Assembly (NCBI GenBank): GCA_027605045.1
Contig: JAQFWX010000063.1
Location: forward strand, 142,177 to 206,176
Direction of reading: 5' to 3'
Length of the DNA stretch: 64,000 nucleotides
Source of the DNA: Phallus indusiatus
Taxonomy: Eukaryota; Basidiomycota; Agaricomycetes; Phallales; Phallaceae
The notes under the pieces were generated by a model. It was not told the DNA's origin. It did no database searches and saw nothing but the letters and a program-made list of their open reading frames with translations. Made by a program: the position numbers and the translations under genes. Below, in pieces: positions 57,060 through 64,000 of the stretch (positions are counted from its first letter, which is position 1; every line of letters begins with the position of its first letter).

Positions 57060-58173
57060 ATGAGCTCAGAACAAGACGGTCAAGAAAGGGCCCCCAAGCG
57101 ACAACGCACAGAAAACGATTTTGCCTTCGATAAAAATTTTCATTTCACCGATGGCAACATCATTTTGGTAACGGAGGGCACGGCATTCAAAGTGCACAAA
57201 GGCGTTTTATCCAGGCATTCCATCTTCTTTCGCGACATGTTTACTCTTGCAAATGAGTCGTCTACCGAATCAGAAAGTCATGAAGGTTGCCAAGTCCTAC
57301 AACTGTCCGACTCAAAGCAGGATGTGGTTTTTTTGATGCAGGCGTTCTATGACAACAAGTAAGAACCTGCTGCATCTCATACGTTGAAGGCTATCCTTCA
57401 TGACTAATAATTCCAAATTTCAACGTATCAGAGTCACTTCACCAGACGACTTCGACGAACTCTCCCGCCTCTTGCGGATCTCTAACAAGTACTTGGCTCA
57501 TAAGCTGTTCAAACGAACAGTGGAAACTTTAGAAAAATCAATTCCCATCACGTACGAAGATTACAAAGCTGTCTTGAATACAGGACGTGAATTTGCCAAC
57601 TTGAACGTCGCGACGGCCGCGATCACAACAGGGGCCGACATATTTTTACCCATTCTTTATTATGAATTTTCCAAAATAATCAACGCACGTAAGCTCAATG
57701 CGCTACCCTCAAATGTGCTCGCTGATATTCTCACCTATGTTCACTTTGGGCTGAGTTTTCTCCCGGGTGTCTTGAAGAGAATACAGGAGAAGAATGTCGC
57801 TCTGGATACGTGTCGTTTCCCGAGATGCTGGTCTGCTTGGAAAGAGTTCACCACTTATTTCGAGCAGGCTATTTCAATACCTAAACAACTTTTAAACCCA
57901 ATGTACCATTTACTTCATACCGCGGGTGGAGGGCAATACGTTCTTCCGGGAGAATGTCAGCTCTGTAGAGCCGCTCGGATTAATTTTCTGGATGCTCAGG
58001 CGAAGAATTTCTGGTCTCACCTACCGAGACTATTCAATGTAGCTAAAAGCTGGGATGAGCTACAAGCCAAGCATAAAAAACTGAAAGAACTGGTGAGTGT
58101 AGCGTACAACTTTAAGTTCCATCACGTCCCTCAAATACATCAATTCCAGGACAATGAAGATAGTCAACAATAA
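57060..58173 (+). CDS. BTB/POZ domain protein
   Basis: Exon 1 (57060-57358) and exon 2 (57432-58173) join in frame (FYDNK to VTSPDDF). After a basic leader (APKRQRTEND) the BTB domain runs from FHFTDGNIILVTEGTAFKVH through LSRHSIFFRDMF to VLQLSDSKQDVVFLMQAFYD. The following part (LSRLLRISNKYLAHKLFKRTVETL) is the post-BTB helical segment usual in the large basidiomycete BTB family. A C-terminal region with C-x2-C-like CQLCRAAR and other Cys/His residues follows. BTB proteins dimerise and often recruit Cul3 ubiquitin ligases; which role applies here is unknown. 346 residues, intact. Confidence 0.85.
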
Positions 58174-58795
58174 AATACGAGATCCATTCAGACGTTTTTC
58201 TGATTAACACTTCATTGCTTCATTAATACCAATTCCAGCATTGTCAATGCAGGCCTATTCATTTGAAAATTTAAATCTTTATGTAACTGTTCACTTTAAT
58301 TGAATGTCGTTGTCTAGTGCGAAATAATCTGCGAGACTGGAATAATGACCACTAAGAGGCGACAAATCCCTGCGCGAAAGTCCAGGGCGTTCATAAAACA
58401 AACTAGAATCACGAAGTACTAAGTGTTATCAGCCATAAATTGGGTGAATTTGTTTGGTTCATACCGCACGCGACCGCCTCGCCCCAACTTCACAAGTGCC
58501 GGGATAGCATCATAGCATCGGGAGCATTTCATATGGCAAGGTAAACATGCTGCTAACGGTAAAAGAGTCAAATCCATGAATATTGGGACCCGCAAGCGTC
58601 CTCATCGGTTCGTTACCGTTCTTATCAATGAATCAGATTTTTTCGCTTCCCTTGGGCCTCCCTATTGCTTTGGCTTTACTGAAATTCCTTCAGTATACGT
58701 ATGGGGACGAAACATACAGGCATTTGTTGTCCTCAAGCCTTATTGGCCGAACGTACGCAAATAATCTCTTAAGCTCCTAAGCTTAAGTACAAACA
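58174..58795. other. Intergenic, no gene
   Basis: Two overlapping short frames at 58576-58780 have no motif. The region ends at the border of the right duplication arm. Confidence 0.45.
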
Positions 58796-61667
58796 TTTGT
58801 AAACCAATTTCGCTGCGCATGCAGCCCATATTTGATTCAAGTATGTGAGATCTTGACGTCAGTGCCTTTCTTGATATCAAGAACAAAATCTCAGGTGCGA
58901 AACTCGGTTATTCGTGCGTTCGCTCGTAATGTGGAGCTTTTTAGATTGCGTCTGAAATTGCCGCCGATGGTCAATCAAATTATGCGACACGCCCATGCAT
59001 TGCGCGGACTAGACCTTATTCTCGCTACCGGTATTGAGAACTCGAAGAATTTTTCCAAAGCTATGCTATCGCCGGTCCCGTGTCGGTGAACGCTCACTAG
59101 TCACTGTCAAAGAAGACGACCATATGCATACGTGCTCGACAAGAACACCACTACATTGATTTCTCCTATGACTCAAACTAAGTTTTGGGTAGTTTTGGGT
59201 TAAAACCAACGTCAACTTTGTTGTTTTCAACCTGGGAATAGTACCGCATCGTCAGGCTAAATAATCACAAGTTCGGGATAGTTTCTAACCTTGGTGGTGG
59301 AAGTTAAGCGAAGTGAGACAAAGGTACGATAGTCGTTCGTGATTCGCTGTTTACTGATTAATTTGTAGCTATGATCAGGGCTTAAGTACAGCAATAAGCT
59401 CCCAGCCAATCAACAACGCACGTTAACGCGTCAATGGTCAATCTCATCCCCCTTGTATCACACGGCATTCAAATGCCGCGCATTATGTCTGCCACTCCTC
59501 CACTCCTTTTCGTCCTTTTTACGACCTAATGACGGTAATTATTTTCTAGTACAGAGGCTCATTGGTTCGAAAAATGCGGAAATATTTAATTAATAATTTC
59601 AGTCTGAGCCTCTAATTAAGCGGCATGCACAGCCTGTCCATTTTTCGTCTTTCACGCGCACCACTTGTCTCCTAATTACACTGCGGCAGTGACGAGGCGG
59701 GAAAAGAAAAAGAGAAACCATCGCTACTGACGTAGAAACAAAAATCACTTTTTCATTTTACTCGATCAGGGACACGCAATGGTACGCTAGCTGCGACGAA
59801 GCTTTGCGTTTTAACAAACTCTGGTATGTTGTGATTCGTTGATTCACAGAACAGCTACGGACGCGTCTGTTCAAACCCTTGAATTGCTTCGGGTTCTCGC
59901 TTAGAAGGTTCGTTCATAACCACGATTTTCTTGTCTGTCAAAAAGGAAACTCAACTTCGTCCACTTCTTCTGCCAGATGCCACAAAACACTTAAAAAGCC
60001 TTCGCTCCTCGCCCATAGCCACCATGTCCTACCTTCAACCGCCACCGTCATCGCACCAATTATCCGATGTTCTCTGGGACGTCAATCAAGAGAACAGCGA
60101 TACACGCGAAGAAATGACGAATGAAGAATTTTACAACCAACTATATTACCTACAAAACACAGAAGCGACACCTTCAGAAGTATTTGATTCAACAACATTC
60201 GATGCCACCGACTCCTCTGCTAACCATCCCGCGAACACTTATGATACTGGCGTGCTACAGGACGGTTATCCTGCTTACTACTCTCAGACCCCTTCCGCCT
60301 CTCAATCTCACCCGCAATCGCAATCGCAACTCGATTCACAACCTCAGATATCCCATTCCGCTTCATGGAACTTCCAAAACGTTTCAAACGAAATTGCTTC
60401 CTTGGCGGAGTCATCCTACGACATTTTCGAACAGTCACAACGAGATTACCTTCAGCGGAATTATGCTTCTTTGATGGAAACGACAATACCAGAGGGTGGA
60501 ATGTTTCCTATGGATTGGAATTATTCTATGAATGCCCAGCAACAATTTTCCGACTCCGAGCTCATCGTTGATTCATCGCTTCAAACATTTCAACAGGATG
60601 CTGTGTCTTCATATACGCCTACTGAACCTATCGGAGGGGCGACTTTAGTGCCGCCTTCTGTTCGCTACACTGATGACGATATTCCACGGAATGACCTTTC
60701 TTGGCTGTTAAATCCTGAAAAACATCCATGGGTCGTGAGGGGCAGGGCATACCTTTGCCCCTATGATGTTTGTCAAATCACCATCATCCAGACAAAGAAT
60801 AAACGTCGCCATAACGCAGCTGTTCATGGCGTTGAATAGCTTTGACTCAATCAAACTCTCTTTTCACTTCGTCCTTTTATCATCAGAGATCTTTCTCTGC
60901 GTTGTTGTTGTATCATAAACTCTTATTTAAACCATCTTAATTTCCTCTTTTGAACTCTTCGCTCGGATATGGATTCTTACTTTTTTACCCTCTGGTTGTT
61001 ACGTTCCTCTACCAGCTACAAGGGGAGCGTAAGAACTCAGTGGGACTCAGACCTGTCGTACATTCCTTTACAGTAGATATTTTTCCAACTCATTTCATTA
61101 AGTACATACTCATTATAGTACCTCGGTTGTATGCGCGCTCGCATCATAACAAAACAAATAACTCCAACAACATTCGGGAAACTTCTGGTTAATCATCGTG
61201 AGAAAAGAATGTTTTTTTTCCTTCTTGAAATCAATCGATCGGAATAGGGCAGTGACTCGAATCTTAATTTCAGGCGGGGGGTAACGCGCGCTATTATAGA
61301 AGTTAGAACACTGCCACTACTAGCTCGAATTAATACATTTGCATGTGAAATTTTGCTGATTGGGCCGGTGATGTGAATGAGTATTTGTGTTCCTGAATTA
61401 CAAATATCTCGTAGATATGCGAATATATATATCAGTTCCCCCCCTTCGTCTAGTGCACATGTGGGCACAGGGTGCAATAATTACAAGGGGTGGGTGTTTC
61501 CATCCGAGTCACTTAGTAAAAATAGATCAATTTTTGAGTTTGAGGGTGACTACTATTTGAGCATGAGTGTTTGATCAATTATTTACACTGAACAGGTTTC
61601 GCGTAACTCTTAGTCAAAGCTTTAGTTCGTTCTTGCCCAGTTGCCATTGTTAAGGTTTTTTTATTCA
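58796..61667 (+). repeat. Right arm of the 3-kb inverted duplication
   Basis: Matches the left arm (6425-11717 minus its inserted element) in reverse. It preserves the uninterrupted insertion site AGCCCAT at 58824-58830. Confidence 0.85.
60024..60839 (+). CDS. One-finger C2H2-like protein, right copy
   Basis: A 271-residue intronless frame starting at GCCACCATGTCC. It shares the Ser/Gln/Pro-rich N-terminal region with the left copy and ends in the same C-x4-C-x12-H-x4-H finger (YLCPYDVC, then KRRHNAAVH). Compared with the left copy it has several short deletions and many substitutions before the finger, for example MDWNYSMNAQQQ against PLDRNYSMDTQQQ, while the flanking DNA is nearly unchanged. 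All four putative zinc ligands are kept in both. Its role as a regulator is inferred from the finger and the Gln-rich region only. Confidence 0.7.
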   Translation: MSYLQPPPSSHQLSDVLWDVNQENSDTREEMTNEEFYNQLYYLQNTEATPSEVFDSTTFDATDSSANHPANTYDTGVLQDGYPAYYSQTPSASQSHPQSQSQLDSQPQISHSASWNFQNVSNEIASLAESSYDIFEQSQRDYLQRNYASLMETTIPEGGMFPMDWNYSMNAQQQFSDSELIVDSSLQTFQQDAVSSYTPTEPIGGATLVPPSVRYTDDDIPRNDLSWLLNPEKHPWVVRGRAYLCPYDVCQITIIQTKNKRRHNAAVHGVE

Positions 61668-62174
61668 GACAAGGTTCAAGTTCTTCCAATTGAGATTAGA
61701 ACGATATAACATTACCCAATTTCAGCGTTGACGATCCAGGGCTTGAGCTTAGAATTTAATCAAAAGATATCAAGGGTAATTTAAGTATCACCGTTCTTAT
61801 TACCACGAGTGTGACACGGAAGTTTTCATATATATATGTATGCGGGTCCCATTCTCCCTTTCAGTCGACTATCATCGACATCGATCATCTACTTATCTAT
61901 ATCATTGTTGAGGATGTATGTTCGCGACTCTGCGTCTTACAGAGATACTACACCAAAGTAATGTTTTTTTTTCCGATCATTTCTGATTGTTCAATATGTA
62001 ATTCTAATTTACTTTTTTTACATGACGTCGAGGACTGATCAGGCCGTCGAGGGGCGTGCTTGATGTACAATAACCAGTATAGAAAAGAACCTGCTGCATT
62101 TTTTCCCCTTAAAAGTAACTATCGTTCTGAATATCTCTTCTCAGACAAGCCTCCCAGCGACCCTTTTGGTTAAG
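61668..62174. other. Intergenic
   Basis: No gene recognised between the right duplication arm and the MYND-PRiA4 pseudogene. Confidence 0.45.
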
Positions 62175-62199
62175 GACGTGACGAAGACTTCGTCACGTC
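62175..62199. repeat. 25-bp perfect palindrome at the end of a pseudogene
   Basis: GACGTGACGAAG, one A, then CTTCGTCACGTC. The MYND-PRiA4 pseudogene's reading frame diverges from its relatives exactly at this palindrome. Confidence 0.85.
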
Positions 62200-63214
62200 G
62201 GGTTCTTCAAATGGGTTAAAACTACAATAGGTATATGTCAGTCAAACGTCTAAGGAAACATAGTAAAGACATGATTTACTCGACACATCCAGCAGCAGAT
62301 CGAGCCCATTCTTTAAGCCTTCCCTGCTCCACTGTCGGTGAGACAGCTGCGAAGGCTGCTTTGATTTCGTTCCATTTGTGAATATTACCGTAATTGTCTA
62401 TCGGCTCGCGGCCGACGGCCATCACCACTAATGGTGTATCGCTTCGAGCCCAATCAGTATATCTCATACTGATCCTCAACGTCCAAGAGCTGTCATGCGG
62501 TCAGCGCCCAAAGCATACGTGAGTGAAACGAATCACTCACACCAGAATCACTGTGATATACCAAAGGTGCTACGGCACCACCTATACTCGCTCGCTCCCG
62601 AAGGATGCCGTTATGAGCAAACACGAAAGCGAGTTTTGTAGATTCCTCGCTAAAGCTGGCGAAATGTTCGTCGGTGACATCTGAACCATAACACACTCTT
62701 AAATGACCCCTTTTCTCGAGTACACATACACGTCCCCGGGGTTGGGAACGTTTCTCAGAAACTGAAATATATGGCTATGTTCATCTTTCATGAGCATAAA
62801 CATGTTTTGCAGAATCCGATGAAACTGCCCAAACGTGAACCAAGCCGGGACAGCGACCCTCCGGATGATGGGCGGATTTTGGGAGCCCATGATCTGCACA
62901 TCAAACGTATACAGATGTCTACAAAAATGTTTTAGTTGAATGACGAGTCAAGATCGAGACAGATTAAATCACTTGTTGCAGAACGATTTGTGGGATTTCC
63001 AATCCTGAAAACAACAATAAATACATGTGATTCAATACATTGCATACTAGCATACCCCTTTTTGACATCTCCGACTGCAGTAGTATGTCTGTGGTATAGA
63101 TTCCTTGCACCCGGTGCATAACATTAGTCCGGGCTCAGAACACGACGGGCTCCAGCATTTTATAGGAAATCCAGCAATCATTGCTTTAGCTAAGTCTGGG
63201 ATTCTTATTGGCAT
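62175..63214 (-). pseudogene. MYND finger fused to PRiA4b ORF-3-like domain, copy 4 (broken)
   Basis: Start at 63214 (MPIRIPDLAKAMIAGFPIKCW), closest to copy 3. The finger is complete (LMLCTGCKE, TYYCSRRCQKG, then DWKSHKSFCNK). The second domain begins HLYTFDVQIMG and IIRRVAVPAWFTFGQFHRIL but meets a TAA at 62699-62701, where the frame also shifts by one base relative to copy 3. The continuation (TDEHFASF to VYHSDSG) is in another frame. The last exon starts NPFEEPD and then runs into the 25-bp palindrome and unrelated sequence, losing the family C-terminus. Two independent lesions make this a likely pseudogene. Confidence 0.75.
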
Positions 63215-64000
63215 TGTGAAAAATCGGTATAGATGTGAGTTTTGGTAGTTGAATAAAAGGTACGAGAAGGTTTGAAGGATTGACTTTGACTCGCGATGAA
63301 TTGGAATCGGCGGGGGTGTTTGGGATGTGGATCGGTTGCGTTTGGGACACCGATTATAATTCTTCGAGCGCCTTGGACAACGGTGGTGTGCGTGGACGAG
63401 AGGACAAGTACAGGTTCCTTTTGTGGACACCAGAGGAGTAGAACGGTCAACGTCTAAGTGGACATGTCCTAAAAAAGACAGGAAGATAGAAAATGCAACC
63501 CACCATCAAAGAAAAAAATTACTGTCCCTGTCCAGAATTAATGATACGTCTTTGGCTGCACATCTGAATTCGTCAATCAATTCGCTGCCCCCATTTGCTT
63601 TCCGCGGCCTCCCGCTAATAATATTTCGAGCTTTTATTTCTCCTAACACGTTGGTTTCTACGCAATGGCTTGATTTAATTTTACATTTAAAAGTAAAATC
63701 TTCGTCCTCCATAGTAATTAACGCGCGATATCCCAACTCAAAATCGTTGTCGTTAGACCCGTACCGCTCCGGTGTTCAATTATTCCCAATAGTGGAATGG
63801 AAATACATACTTGATTTTTCCCTGGTGCTAAAATCTCCAAAAAACCCATTTGCTTAGAATCCCTCAAGCAAAACGCTAGTACTAGATCAAGTGTGTACCA
63901 TGGCAAGCGTCGTAGCATGGCGCTAAGTGTACGTCATCCATATGCGCACACGCTCCGACTGAACTTACACACCCTGAAGAGCATGCTTTCTTTGCGTTTA
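63215..64000. other. Window end, unresolved coding-like frames
   Basis: A minus-strand frame (about 63760-63506) reads ITMEDEDFTFKCKIKSSH and onward for roughly 80 codons without a recognised motif. An overlapping minus frame (63918-63718) could be its upstream exon, but no splice pair joins them convincingly. Confidence 0.3.

Noticed and set aside
60220..60486. Open frames antisense to the C2H2-like genes (also 7764-8042)
   Set aside because: They are shadows of the Gln/Ser-rich coding strand; they exist in both copies only because the genes do.

Overview
The window is genomic DNA of a basidiomycete fungus, most likely an agaricomycete. Nearly every credible gene is broken by many short GT-AG introns (about 45-75 nt) with CTNAY-like branch sites. 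The protein families also fit: basidiomycete single-pass membrane proteins, MYND-finger proteins, BTB proteins and coiled-coil hypothetical proteins. There are no operons, Shine-Dalgarno sites or CRISPR arrays. Coordinates of spliced genes run from start codon to stop codon with introns included.

Layout. 1-6.4 kb is sparse: the 3' end of a single-pass membrane protein (1277-2314), a small secreted protein made of phase-1 micro-exons (4044-4615) and an unidentified spliced fragment (5728-6183). 6.4-11.7 kb and 58.8-61.7 kb are the two arms of an inverted duplication, each carrying a copy of a small one-finger C2H2-like protein. The left arm is interrupted by a 2.25-kb element with about 250-bp terminal inverted repeats and a 7-bp target duplication; the right arm preserves the empty site. 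12.1-24 kb holds the more conserved genes: ISA2, a coiled-coil protein, a LamB/YcsF (PxpA-like) protein and a UDP-glycosyltransferase. A poorly readable, possibly decayed stretch lies at 13.0-16.5 kb.

16.5-53 kb is dominated by an array of eleven related genes (TM1-TM11; ten look complete and one is truncated). Each encodes an N-terminal region with two beta-sandwich-like repeats (Y-x-G-x-W motifs), one membrane helix and a very variable cytoplasmic tail. Most tails of the central members end in a PPxY motif. Intron identity between copies, swapped tails and duplicated intergenic DNA show recent tandem duplication and conversion. Four genes or remnants joining a MYND finger to a PRiA4b ORF-3-like (IS1096 TnpR-like) domain are scattered in and after the array (30.5, 49.5, 53.6 and 63.2 kb; the last is broken). 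56-58.2 kb has a TPR-MYND gene, with an 832-bp inverted-repeat element 34 bp before its start codon, and a BTB/POZ gene.

How the parts may work together is inference. The membrane array looks like a fast-evolving set of surface proteins whose PPxY tails could bind WW-domain ubiquitin ligases (Rsp5/Nedd4 type). The co-located MYND, TPR and BTB proteins are typical adaptor modules. Nothing in the sequence proves a shared pathway.
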